Below the pieces are notes generated by a model. It had not been told where the DNA came from. It saw only the letters and a program-made list of their open reading frames with translations, and did no database searches. DNA of 64,000 nucleotides from Fistulifera solaris (taxonomy: Eukaryota; Bacillariophyta; Bacillariophyceae; Naviculales; Stauroneidaceae), in the NCBI GenBank assembly GCA_030295235.1, contig AP026137.1:248001-312000 (forward strand). The letters run 5' to 3'. Positions 44,815 to 58,219 of this stretch are shown in pieces (position 1 is the stretch's first letter; every line of letters begins with the position of its first letter). Both the position numbers and the translations under genes were made by a program.

Positions 44815-45342
44815 TCATGTGACATATGGTTCGACACAACTGAGATCTTCGTAAACGATTTCTTTGGTTATGACATTCTCCAACTGCACCCGATTCCATC
44901 GATGAGGATACTTTCGCTTATTGAATTGGAGGATAGCCGAGACCCGATAAAGATCATTGTCGCGATACACATAATCTTTGACTTGAATATCTCGTTCTTG
45001 CACACGCGCTTGAGAAAAGGGCGCCGCACACAGCGGCCACGGTCGGGGATGGCGATTTTTCCGTTTCGGCGGTGTGGGACGACGTTCGTCATCGACATAT
45101 TGTGGATCTTGGTGACGACTCCGACGGCGTTCGGGTAATTCACGGATCCATGCGGTAGGAATCTCTTCGTCTTGCTCGTTGCTGACCCAACGCACCCATA
45201 TTTTGCTGGGGTTGGTCGAAGTTTTGTTGAGGATCTTGCGAGCCGCATGCTCCGCTTTCGGAAAATGCACCCAAATTAAATCGCCCAATACGACATCGGA
45301 AGCCGGTTTGCCTTTCATTTTTCGTGATAACTGTTCGAGTTC
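44815..45342 (-). CDS. PWWP/Tudor-like domain protein
   Basis: Minus-strand frame with an N-terminal barrel-like domain: VVLGDLIWVHFPKAEHAARK, then KIWVRWVSNEQDEEIP and TAWIRELPERR. The pattern (G-D-hydrophobic-W-V, then a WVRW strand, then an acidic IP-W end) is typical of PWWP/Tudor chromatin readers. A basic Pro-rich linker (TPPKRKNRHPRPW) and a C-terminal part (DIQVKDYVYRDNDLYRV) follow. The simplest start is the Met at 45318 (MKGKPASDVV), giving 167 aa. A small first exon at 45633-45653 (MEKMRAS, donor GTAACT) could join in frame at 45342 after a CAG acceptor, giving 182 aa. Role in chromatin is inferred from the fold only. Confidence 0.55.
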   Translation of the reverse strand, partial: ELEQLSRKMKGKPASDVVLGDLIWVHFPKAEHAARKILNKTSTNPSKIWVRWVSNEQDEEIPTAWIRELPERRRSRHQDPQYVDDERRPTPPKRKNRHPRPWPLCAAPFSQARVQERDIQVKDYVYRDNDLYRVSAILQFNKRKYPHRWNRVQLENVITKEIVYEDLSCVEPYVT

Positions 45343-45743
45343 CTGGATAAAAGTGATAAGGAAAGCGAAGGAAAAAGGAAAAGTGTAATATGAATGCAAA
45401 TAAATAATAATGATCTGCTTCTCAATGATAAAAGGAAGCGACTCATCGCGACGACGACGAGCGGCGCATTTTTCGCGTTGAAGTTTTTTCGCTGCAAACG
45501 TGAGCCCCTTGTGACGCGCGACACGTGACTGGCTATCGTTGCCTTGTGCTTGTGCGACACGGCGCGGTACACTCTGAAGTATACCACGTAGCTCCAGCCG
45601 TCTGTGTGTGTAGAAACGCTACGGCAAGTTACGCTCGCCCTCATCTTCTCCAAAAAGTTCTGTTGTTATTTTCTTCTTTCGTTGTAGGTGTACTTGATCT
45701 TATCTTTACCTGCCTGTAATTAATTCGTTTAAATACTTTTGTT

Positions 45744-46281
45744 ATGACATCGACACGCCACACACTCGAAGGCACCTGGATTTTAGACAAAACGCGGCCG
45801 GATTGGAGCATGACACCCTATCTGCAAACGATGCAAGTCGACCCGCTCGCGATTGAAGCCCACGAGAAGGGAGATCTCGAAGCCGATACGTTTCATACCA
45901 TTCAATTTCTTCCGGAAATCGCGTTCAGCTCATCAAAAGAAGTCGCGTGAACAATGATTTAGTCGTTGATTTGGAATTGGGGATGGAACAAGTCGAACAT
46001 TTGTCACCCGGACAGCGTCCGAAGACTATGATTGCGACGGCCGATCGGGCGCGAACTTTTCTCGAAATTCAATCCACTTTGCAAACGATGGGCAACGGGA
46101 CTGCCAGTGTCCGAGACATTAAGCGATTGCACCACGAAAACGAGGCAGTTGTGTTGATACAGGAATTGACGATTACGAATGAACGCACGGGGGCATCGCA
46201 TTCCTTGCAACGAACCTTTTACCCTATTACGATACTCCGCCTCATTTAGTTGTTGAGGAAACGGAAGAAGTGAATACTTAG
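45744..46281 (+). CDS. FABP-like lipid-binding (calycin) protein
   Basis: A small beta-barrel protein, about 178 aa. The start MTSTRHTLEGTWILDKTRPD matches the first strand of fatty-acid-binding-like proteins (L-x-G-x-W). It is followed by alternating strands (FHTIQFLP, LIKRSRVNNDLVVDLELG, KTMIATADR, VVLIQELTITNERTG). Two one-base slips are seen, at a GG run near 45916 and at a T4 run near 46218. On either side the strands continue in order, ending HLVVEETEEVNT. Ligand unknown; binding of fatty acids or other hydrophobic molecules is inferred from the fold. The 3' end is convergent with VPS45, 132 bp apart. Confidence 0.6.
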
Positions 46282-46413
46282 GAAGGTGATGTAGATGTCT
46301 GAAAAAATTAGGGTCAGAAGGCTACCTGTTTTCGCGATTTCTATCACGCATGAAAGGATCGAAAAGGTCCGGCAAGACACAAGATTAAAATGAAAATCAA
46401 CAACCTAAGTAGA

Positions 46414-48158
46414 CTATAACGACGTTAACTTCAACTCCTCCAGGAAACTCGTACTGTTGTGCACTGTTGTACCGGCCAAGACGACAGGAATACCACCGTT
46501 CGGCAATTTTGCTTGTTGCTCGTTGTACTCGGCAATCTTGGTTCCTTCCTCATACGTGATGCCCCCACCACAAATAGTAACACTTGGTCCGGCACTCCGC
46601 CGGAAGAACCTGGGGCGGCAGGATACGTCCGTGATGACAACTTGCCCTTAATCAAGGCATGCAAGGTTTCCATCAAAAGCGGAACGTGTTGCGCGTATAC
46701 ATTTTCCACACCCTGTACACTCGTCATGAACGATTTGGTCATTTTTGACACCAAGTTCACGTGATCGCCTTCGCCAAACAATCCCGGTCCCCGCGATTTC
46801 ACGCCACCGTATCGTAACATCACGGGTACTAAGTTTACAAAATCAGCGGGGACACCGCCTTTGCTCATGGCCTGCTGAACCATGTGTATATTCCCCGATA
46901 CTTCGTAACGCAAGGCAAACAACAATCCGAGACGTAGTTTGTCGGCCATTTTGATCGTGCGACTCTGTAATTTTTCCAGCAGTTCACGCCAGTGTGCCGT
47001 GTGATCGTCCGTACAGGCCAGTTGCTGTTCAAATTGTGACACATCCATGAGCGAACATACTTCGACCAGACGTGCCAGTTCGCCCATAATTGCCACGTGT
47101 TTCGACACGGTGTGCGATCGCGAGCGCAACTCGGGAAATTTGTCCATAAATGCCTGCATTTCTTCAATGGTATTAAGATTCTCGACACTGTGCTGTGCCG
47201 TGTGTTTCTGGTAATCCTTCAACATGGTCTGGATGGCTTCTCCGAGTTCGCCAAAATTGCGGTGTCGATTGGTCCGAAAAAAGTCATCTTGTGTCGATGA
47301 CAATACCACTTCTTCCAAATCTTTCGAAACATTCGGTGCACCCTTAAGTAACACACGATGGTTGTTCAATCCCAACAATTCGTGTACCATGGCTTGATAC
47401 GTCCATTGACTTAATAGAGGCGTCACCGGATCATCCCGTCGATCCAATATCAAAACATGCAAACCGCCTTTACTACTACTGGGAGTGCGAAAATGAAAAA
47501 TATCATCGTTTTGAATCGCATCGTGCAAATCTTGGGCCAATTCTTCGGCACACGCCGAATGTGCCGCATAACGGATACACGTCGGTTGTTGTTTCATCGC
47601 CAAGAGCATGGATTGCAATCCTTGTAAATTGCGTTCGTACTGCAGAGCGTGTTTGGGGGCCCAACTGGTCCCGGCCGCGACCGTCATGGCCAAACTAGAA
47701 CGTGACATGTGCAAAGTCCATAAATCTTCATTGATCGGGACAAAATCGGCGTACAATTCTTGGACTTGCACAACTTTTTCGGACGTATCGTGTTGTGCTA
47801 AAGCTCGTAACAATCCGGTGGAAAGAATTCCCGAAACGAAAATATGATATTCCGCAAATCGTGATTGCTCCAGTTCTTTGCCAATGGCTTCAATACTGGA
47901 GGGAGTCGGTCGCACAAAACAGACGGCTTTCAAATGACTTCCTCCCGACGACAACGACGGCGACGTGATACTCGAGACCAAATAGACTTTCTGATTCATA
48001 ATTTCCGTTTGCGAATAAACCGAAGCCACAATTTGTGTCGTCACTTCATCCAACAGTAAGACTTTCATTCCGTGACATTTCCCATCTCCGTGAATGACTC
48101 GATCGATGTACTGTTTGATAATCTCAATCCCGTTCATAGAATGATGTTTGGGCGGCAT
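46414..48158 (-). CDS. VPS45: Sec1/Munc18-family protein VPS45
   Basis: An SM protein that controls SNARE pairing in trans-Golgi/endosome fusion, about 580 aa. One frame from MPPKHHSMNGIEIIKQYIDR, with MKVLLLDEVTTQIVASVYSQ at the usual place, then LHVLILDRRDDPVTPLLSQW, TYQAMVHELLGLNNHRV, DDFFRTNRHRNFGELG and VMLRYGGVKSRG, all typical of Vps45. Near 46560 the frame slips by one base at a G5 run. Past it the conserved end GITYEEGTKIAEYNEQQ, then VVLAGTTVHNSTSFLEEL, lies in the next frame and stops at 46414, so the true C-terminus is the normal one. No intron seen. Confidence 0.93.
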
Positions 48159-48719
48159 GTTTTCGCAAATTGTGTTTTTGAATTTGATTATTGGGTAGGT
48201 TTGCGGGGTGATGTACTTGTCTGCTGGAAGAGACTCTGTTTAAAAAATAATATAGCTCACTCGAACGATTTTAAAGAGGATACGGTGCGCACTCTTTCGT
48301 TTTCGCAAACACTGCTTCTTTTTCTCGCTTATCGCTTTTTCAACGGATGAAAATCGTGTGACAAAGATTACGGATAAGAGAAAAGACGGATCTGTATTAC
48401 GCCGTCTTTAACATAAATAATGCGCCGCCATGGTCATTGCATTTTCTCGTTTTTCATTCAAGCTAGTTTTACTCGGTAGCGGGTGACGGAAGGACTAAAG
48501 GTGAGGAGTCATACGATCTGTCGTATCGCGGATGAGCAGAATTTCGGTTACCTAAACGGGTGTTGGTAAGACAATTTCAGCGACTGTGAAGTGAAGAGTG
48601 GACGGACCTCGAAAACATTTTTTTGTTGTTGCATTGAAAGCATTGGTTGTTTGTTGTTTATTTATTCTTTGATTTGGAAAGAGAAGAAGCGTTTGGGAAG
48701 CAGCAATCATTATCCTCTG
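48159..48719. promoter_or_regulatory. Divergent region between VPS45 and the first fucosyltransferase-like gene
   Basis: 432-561 bp depending on which Met is used for the right gene. No other gene seen. Confidence 0.4.
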
Positions 48720-50603
48720 ATGAAATCTCCCGTTCTTTTTTGTGTGCTGGGCACGCTGATCCTATTTGTGACGCTGAATGTCTACCAGACGGCTTCGTGG
48801 ATACCTTATCCTTCAGCGACTTTTACGCGAGAGTCCTTTACGGACTTTGTGTCAAAGGCCGTTGATATTCAGAATAATAAGAAAGGAGAAGTTGAGGAGG
48901 AAGAAGAAGAGGAGAAGCAATTATCTAATGACGTAGAGAAGGGACCGCCAATCGACATTGGTCGACTCAAACATCACGGTTTCGACCATCGGGTCGCCGG
49001 ACTGTCCTGTCCGGCCTATCCGGGCTTGAACGAGGCACACTATCAGCAAGTACAGAAAGAAATTACCTACTGGCGGGATATTCCGGCGGATTCACTTACG
49101 ACGAGTCCCTATCAGTGTGCCGAACAACAACAAACGAAAAAATATTTAACCTTTGAACCCGATGAAGGTGGATGGAACAATATTCGCATTGCCCTCGAAA
49201 CCGTCGTAGCAATGGCCGTCGTCATGGGACGCGTGTTAGTCTTACCACCGTCGCAAGAGTTTCCGCGCATGTCGACACATTTGGGGTATGATGATTTTTA
49301 TCATTTAGCATCGATTCAAAGTGAACTGGCGAGTCTGGAAGTGATTACCTTTCAGGATTTCTTGGAGCGAGAAGTTGTGACGGGTCATATCTTGGCCGAT
49401 CCGGTCACCGGGAAAGCAATACAACCTCCCGGAGGACGCACCGATTGGAATGGATTGTTGAAAAATTACGAATCCGCGAAACAAGGACACGGTTCGACGT
49501 TATGGAATTGGTGGCGAGGCGTAGCGACGCCATTGTTGTGGGATTATGGAGAATGCATTGCGGTTTTTCCGGAACCAACCGGGTCTCGTGAGGATTGTGC
49601 GGAAACGGGAGGATGGCGATATACGACGGAAGAAGATGAAAATCGTGTTCAACGATATTTGATGCAGATCGAGGCCGAAGATGCGGCACGGATGCAAAAA
49701 CGCCCTAACGACAAACGACCTGCGTGGGCGGTGCGTGTCGAGACGTACAACAACCGTCCGACCCCCATTGATGCACCACCCGTCCAACGCATGGGGGAAA
49801 CTTTGGCGCACCGTTCGAAACTATGTATTTACAATCATACACTACAACAAGAGCCGGTGCTACACGCCATGGGAGAACAGATTGGGACCCGATTCCTGGT
49901 CCATTTTTACGCATTCTTGTTCTTGGAGGATTGGCGACATGACGTTTGGCTGAAACGTTTTGTACGGGATCATTTGCGATACGTAGATGAGATCCAATGT
50001 GCGGCCGCCCGAGTCGTGGCCAAATTACACGAATTTGCCCACGACGACCAGAACAATCCGACGGGATCGTACGACACGATGCACGTGCGTCGAGGGGATT
50101 TCATTTCATTTTACAAACAAACGGTTCAATCCGGAGAACAATTGTACGAGGATCATGTCAAACAAGTGATCGCGGAAAATCGTACGATTTACATTGCCAC
50201 GGATGAACAGGATAAGAAATACTTTGAAACGCTAGGGAGACACAACAAGCTGTACTACTTGGATAATTTCAAGGATTTGTTAAAGGACGTGAACCCCAAC
50301 TACTTTGGCATGCTCGATCAACTGATTGCCTCGACCGGCGACGTATTCATCGGAACATTTTACAGCACTTTCTCCGGTTTCATCAACCGTCTGCGTGGTT
50401 ATCGATCACAGAAAGCGCAACTTCCGGGCTACGAACTGGGCGGAATCAAGAGCTATTACACGTTTGGCGACAAAGGTCTTAGTTACGCTCGATCGATGAT
50501 GTTAAACTACCGGAGCGTACGACAAGCCTTCTGGACGAATGAATTCCCAGTCGGTTGGAGGGATCTGGATTACGGATTACACGAGGACAGCATAAAAAGA
50601 TAG
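48720..50603 (+). CDS. GDP-fucose O-fucosyltransferase-like type II membrane protein (copy 1)
   Basis: A Golgi/ER-type glycosyltransferase. The frame opens at 48591, but the Met at 48720 is preferred. It gives MKSPVLFCVLGTLILFVTLN, a short tail plus one membrane anchor, as in the paralogue next door. The product is 627 aa. An acidic Glu-rich stem follows. The catalytic part shows FEPDEGGWNNIRIALETVV, GRVLVLPP, MHVRRGDF, TIYIATDEQD, then DQLIASTGDVFIGTFYSTFS and GFINRLRGYR. This is the pattern of the GDP-fucose O-FucT superfamily, with the Arg of the HxRRGD-type loop. Donor and acceptor are not known; fucose transfer is inferred from the family. One exon. It is 374 bp upstream of a second copy in the same direction. 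Confidence 0.85.
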   Translation: MKSPVLFCVLGTLILFVTLNVYQTASWIPYPSATFTRESFTDFVSKAVDIQNNKKGEVEEEEEEEKQLSNDVEKGPPIDIGRLKHHGFDHRVAGLSCPAYPGLNEAHYQQVQKEITYWRDIPADSLTTSPYQCAEQQQTKKYLTFEPDEGGWNNIRIALETVVAMAVVMGRVLVLPPSQEFPRMSTHLGYDDFYHLASIQSELASLEVITFQDFLEREVVTGHILADPVTGKAIQPPGGRTDWNGLLKNYESAKQGHGSTLWNWWRGVATPLLWDYGECIAVFPEPTGSREDCAETGGWRYTTEEDENRVQRYLMQIEAEDAARMQKRPNDKRPAWAVRVETYNNRPTPIDAPPVQRMGETLAHRSKLCIYNHTLQQEPVLHAMGEQIGTRFLVHFYAFLFLEDWRHDVWLKRFVRDHLRYVDEIQCAAARVVAKLHEFAHDDQNNPTGSYDTMHVRRGDFISFYKQTVQSGEQLYEDHVKQVIAENRTIYIATDEQDKKYFETLGRHNKLYYLDNFKDLLKDVNPNYFGMLDQLIASTGDVFIGTFYSTFSGFINRLRGYRSQKAQLPGYELGGIKSYYTFGDKGLSYARSMMLNYRSVRQAFWTNEFPVGWRDLDYGLHEDSIKR

Positions 50604-50977
50604 TCCACAATTTTTTTAAAGGGAAAAACTTTCGAAATGACCAACTATAGAGCCAGCTCTATTCAATCTAATCTATCGTTGGTTTATTTAATGCGGACAA
50701 TATGGACGTAGAAGTTACAGAATTACAAAGCTATAAAAACGTCCGTAGAGCCCCGACTATAACCTTAGCTGATACGTGACCAGTCGAACAGGTCATGGTG
50801 CGACGTCGAACGTCGAGGCAAGCAAAGCGTGCAAAACAAAAAGTGGACCATGGACTCGCGCATATAATAACAATGACCGGCTACTCATCCTCTATAATAT
50901 TGCATTCTTATATTTGCTGCCATTGATCGAACCTTTATTTCAAATTACTTGGCTTTACTTTAGAAAAACAGAACAGA
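50604..50977. other. Spacer between the two fucosyltransferase-like genes
   Basis: 374 bp holding the 3' end of copy 1 and the presumed promoter of copy 2. No gene. Confidence 0.4.
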
Positions 50978-52851
50978 ATGGAAGCAGCTGCGCCGTCAAG
51001 ACGCAAAAGCCACCGAGCATTCGTTGCCATTCTCCTTTCTGTCGTCTTTTCCGTTTCGTACAATTTCTCCAAATTTCGTTCCTGGAAGCCCTTGGAAGAA
51101 GAAAATGGTCTCCATGAATCCCTCGTCACAGAAAACAACAAACCCAAAGTGGCCGGTTTATCGTGTCCCGCATTTCCGTTGCTGGAGCCAAGTCGCTTCG
51201 AAGCCGCTCAACGAGAATTGGTGTACTGGCGAGATATTCCGGACGATTCGCAGCTCGTGAGTCCTTATACATGTTCTGCTGGTCACAACAAAACGCAAAA
51301 ATTCTTAACGTTCGAACCCGACGAAGGAGGATGGAACAATGCCCGCATGGCCGCGGAAACGGCCATTACCATGGCCATTGCCATGGGACGGGTCTTGGTG
51401 TTACCACCCACCACAACCATGTATTTGTTGTGGGAAACCTCCCAATATTCGAAAAAGACGCATTTTGGGTTCATGGACTTTTTCCCGCTCGAATTGTTGC
51501 AAGAGGAATTGGCCGGATTGGAAATTATGACCTTTCAGGAATTTTTAGAACAAGAAGTTTTGAAAGGTCATGTCTTGGCCGATCCGCACACCGGAGAACC
51601 CTTGCAACCACCGGGTGGCAAGACGAAATGGGATGGAAGTCTCAACAATTGGGAATCGGGTCGACAAGGCAATGGACAAGCGTTATGGCAATGGTGGAGA
51701 AGTGTCGCCACGCCTTTGCCGTGGAAGTATTACGAATGCACGGCCGTCTTTCCGACACCCAGTCAACAATGCGACGACCAAACGCCGTGGAATGCGGTCA
51801 CGGAAGCCGATGAACAACGGATGCGAGATTATATGAAACAGATTCTGCAACAGGAACCCGACGGCTCGCCGCAACCCCGCATCCGTTCGTATGACGGGAA
51901 TCCTACCGCGGTGGATGCCTCCCCACTCGACCGCCTTTCCGAAATGGTGGCCGATCGACGTCAACTGTGCATCTACGATCGAACCTTGCAAGAAGCACCC
52001 GTCTTGCATGCCATGGGGCAACAATCGGAAAGTACGACGCGGTTTTTGGTCCATTTCTATGCGTTTGTGTTTCTGGAAGATTGGCGACACGATATTTGGT
52101 TGAAGCGACTGGTCCGCGATCATTTGAGGTTCGTTTCGTGTTGGTGCTGGCAGTCACTCTGGTGTTTCGATACTCGTTTGTAGCTCATTTTCAACTGTGT
52201 TCCTCTCTCCTTGTTTGCAGATACGTCGACGAAATACAGTGCGCCGCCAGTCGTATTGTGGCGGCTTTGCATGAAAAAGCATATAATGCGGAAACGAATC
52301 CGGAGGGATTGTACCATTCGATGCACGTACGACGTGGCGACTTTCAACGGGCCTACGTGCAAGTTGTCATTCCCGGTGAAGTGTTGTACGAGGAACATGT
52401 GAAAGATGTGTTTGAAGAAAGGAGCACCATTTACATTGCGACAGATGAGAAAGATGCTGCCTACTTTGCTCCGTTGGCACAACACTACAATCTATTCTTC
52501 ATGAGAGATTTTATGCATCTTTTGGAAGATGTGAACCCGAATTATTTTGGAATGATCGATCAGGTTGTAGCATCCACCGGGCAAATTTTCATCGGGACGT
52601 TTCTAAGTACCTTCAGTGGATACATCAACCGATTGCGCGGATATCGTACACGGAAAAGCAATCCAAAGGAAATTACAACAGGCAACTTGAAAAGTTTTTA
52701 TTATTACGGTATACCAGACTATGCCGACAAGAAGAAACTCATGCAAAGGTATCACAGCGTAGAACAAGCATTTTGGACACACGAATTCCCCGTCGGCTGG
52801 CGTGATCTAGATCATGGCGTGACAAATGCATTGGATAGGCGACGGATATAG
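50978..52851 (+). CDS. GDP-fucose O-fucosyltransferase-like type II membrane protein (copy 2)
   Basis: Tandem paralogue of the gene before it. The exons are 50978-52128 and 52221-52851, with a 92-nt intron (GTTCGTTTCG...TTTGCAG) inside an Arg codon where copy 1 reads straight through (DHLRYVDEIQ). The product is 593 aa. The N-terminus MEAAAPSRRKSHRAFVAILL, then VVFSVSYNF, is a signal anchor. The catalytic parts FEPDEGGWNNARMAAETAI, GRVLVLPP, MHVRRGDF, TIYIATDEKD and VASTGQIFIGTFLSTFSGYI follow in the same order as copy 1. The stem is shorter and lacks the Glu run. Both frames are intact, so both are likely active and divergent enough for different acceptors. Confidence 0.86.
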
Positions 52852-52927
52852 ACTCGCTGTTCTAGCATGAACTGTTGTTAAATAAGTAATGTTAGCTTTA
52901 TTAATACAAATCTTGAAGATCGGTCGT

Positions 52928-54932
52928 TTACGTTAGACCGTAAGCCATCGCGGCAGCTCGAACAGTTGCCGATGCCACCAGCAGATTCGGATCATTCAGC
53001 CACCCTATTGGTTGAAGTGCATTCCAAACTTCCGCAAACATTTCGGTCGGTGATGCCGAAAAGCGAGGTTGCTCAAATGGTTTGATTGCCGAAAGGAGCA
53101 ACAGAAATTTGTTCCCTATGAAATCAAGAATAAATTCTCCAAACAAGTGATCGACTTGCAAAAGTGGAGCCCATAGCGTCAAAACATTTGTCAGTATTGT
53201 CTTGGTTCTGTGAAGCTGCCCAATCGTAGCGTACTGCATAGCCATATTTTCTGCGCCCGCGTCCATTTGACTCTTCGAAGCATGTTGTTCCTGAGCATTG
53301 GAAGAAGGGATCGGAATAGCGATTCGAGCCAAGAACATCCGAATATAGTCGACAAAGGACGTCTTCAGTGCGGCTCCCACTGCACTTTGGGGGTGATAAA
53401 AAGGGCTCTACGTGTCGAAGAAATGCACTCATAACTTTCACATCTTTCGTCGAGCAGATGTTAAAGCCTTCTTTGGAGAGTAAACTTTGAACTGCTGGAA
53501 GGACACTCTTATCCAGCAAGCGCTCAATAGCCACCTCGTCTAAAAGTCCTAAAGACTGCGCGGATCGGATCACAGTTGTCCATTTTGCTTCATTATATCC
53601 CTCGGATTCATTCCAAGGATCATTTAATTCACAAAGCTCAGCACGTACTAGAACGCTGGCAAGGTCAGCTAGGCTCAGACCAGCATAACACTGCTTGTAT
53701 TCGGCTGCATAATCCTGTTTCCAAACGGCGAAGTCATCCACCAGCCATTGCAACTTTGTAAAGCGTTCATCCAAACTTTCCAAAGCCACCGAAAGCGCTT
53801 CTTGTAGTGCTGAATGTCTTTCCCGAAGTTCTTCTTGTTCATTGTCACTCAGAAGAGCAGCGAAATCGTCCCCTCGTGGAATTTGTTGACGCTGTTCCGC
53901 TATTATTTGCAAATGCTTCATTCGTTTTTCTCGTTGCAGCGATTGTTGCGATTGAACATTGCGTCCAAATTCATCCACATGAGGCAAGTCCGCAAGCGGC
54001 TCTGTGTCGACCGGTTGACGCCCCAAGACTTTCATTAAACGACCCTGTTTCTTCAAGTAATAGGTCATGTCATCTTCCAAATCATGCCATCGTTCGAGTG
54101 CCGCCACATCCGCCTGCAATTGATACAACGCATCCTGGATCGGCAATACTTTGGTTTGCAATTCCCGCAATGCCCCAATCCACAAGGCCAGTTTCTGACG
54201 CAATTGTTGAAAGTATTCAAAGGCGGCCCCGGAACGTTCGAGTTCCTCTCGGGAACGACGCAAATCTTCTTCTAGTAGTTGAACTTGCTGTTCCCGCCGT
54301 TCCCGGGTTTGACGGACATCCTCTTGTTGTGCACGAATTTGCGAAATGGCATTCGAAATATTGTCTTGTAAATGTTGGAGTGACACGCTGGAAGGTGACA
54401 CGACGGTGGGTGGTGGTGGTGGCACGGAAATCCCCGCGCGCCGTGCAATTTCCTTCTCCCAATCTTGCACATCAGCACTGTCCATATTGAAGTCGCCGTC
54501 GACTTCCACATCATTAGTGTTCTCATGATTTTCCAAGAAGAAGGCTTCTTCGCCGGTCAAGATGCGAGTGTTGGATGATTCGTTGGGCTCTTGGAGTGAG
54601 ATAAACTCCTCCTCCTCCTCCTCCTCCTCCTCTTTCGTTGATTGTGGTGCCGTTGTCTCCTCCTCGGGTCGTTGGTATATAGTTTGTTCCGCTTTTAATT
54701 GAGCCATGGCATCCTTACTGTATAGAGACGACGTTTGTGCTGGAAGGGCAAGCGACTCCTCGACTGCCGGTTCATCGTCTTCCTCCACACGAACGTCCCG
54801 TACCACCGTTCGTCTCTTTTTCAGTTTTCGATCCATTTTATGAAGAACTACAGTCTCCTCTTCTTCCTCGTCATCGTCCAGAGGACGAGAAAGACGATTT
54901 TGTATCTTGGGTTTGATGGGTTTCCGGAACAT
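52928..54932 (-). CDS. PAXBP1: GCFC/PAXBP1-like protein
   Basis: A GC-rich sequence DNA-binding-factor-like protein, in animals tied to chromatin and to spliceosome-related complexes. About 667 aa. The start MFRKPIKPKIQNRLSRPLDD is followed by an acidic and Lys-rich disordered part with an E9 run and a Pro-rich SVPPPPPTVV. A coiled coil follows (about residues 190-260), and then the GCFC region: LVDDFAVWKQDYAAEYKQCY, then GLSLADLASVLVRAELCEL and NDPW. Near 53405 the frame changes by one base at a T5 run. The rest (VGAALKTSFVDYIRMFL, ... TILTNVLTLWAPLLQV) continues in the next frame to the stop at 52928. The break is at a homopolymer and the domain order is normal. Confidence 0.78.
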
Positions 54933-55438
54933 GATGAATTATTGTATGTATGAGAATTATTGTTTGTGTTTGTCAAAACAATAAAACTGGGATGGTTGTG
55001 ATGAATCTTCTTTGTTTATGAATGTGGGGTGTCTTCCTTCATTATTCTTTCACAAAAAATGGGACGAAGGATATGAATGGAATGCGAAGTCTTGGGTGGC
55101 AGCAGTTCTCATTCATCAACAACAATAACATCATCATGCATCTCATTCATTTTATTTGCGCCGCGCGCGACGGACTGTTCGTGCCGCAGAGGAGTCACGC
55201 CATGAATGGCAATCACGAATGAAACAAAATTGTCCGTCCGTCCATCCATCCGTGCCGCTCATTCACGAATGAAAACGTTCCGGGACTCCTTTCATTCCAT
55301 GCTCTTCGCTGACTTTCTTTCCGTATGAGCCACGCAACGAACCATGGTGATATACATTGTTGATTTTATTGCAATCGTATTTCTTCCGGTTACATAAATA
55401 ATTCATTGTTTTTTATTTCATTAGTTGAAGTTGCAAAC
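54933..55438. promoter_or_regulatory. Divergent region between PAXBP1 and CDC48
   Basis: 506 bp. Contains a CCGTCCGTCCATCCATCCG stretch (about 55230-55250) and repeated ATTCACGAATGAAA (near 55215 and 55260). Presumed promoters of both genes. Confidence 0.45.
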
Positions 55439-58084
<2,646 letters not shown>

Positions 58085-58219
58085 ATACTAGGCTCTTTGA
58101 AAACAAGATGTGCGACCTGCATCTTCTCATAGTTGTCATTAGACCTGAAATTCTAATAAAAACTGATTGATGATTATACTTGACTCTTTACAAATCATAC
58201 ATAAAATTCTATCGGCCAG

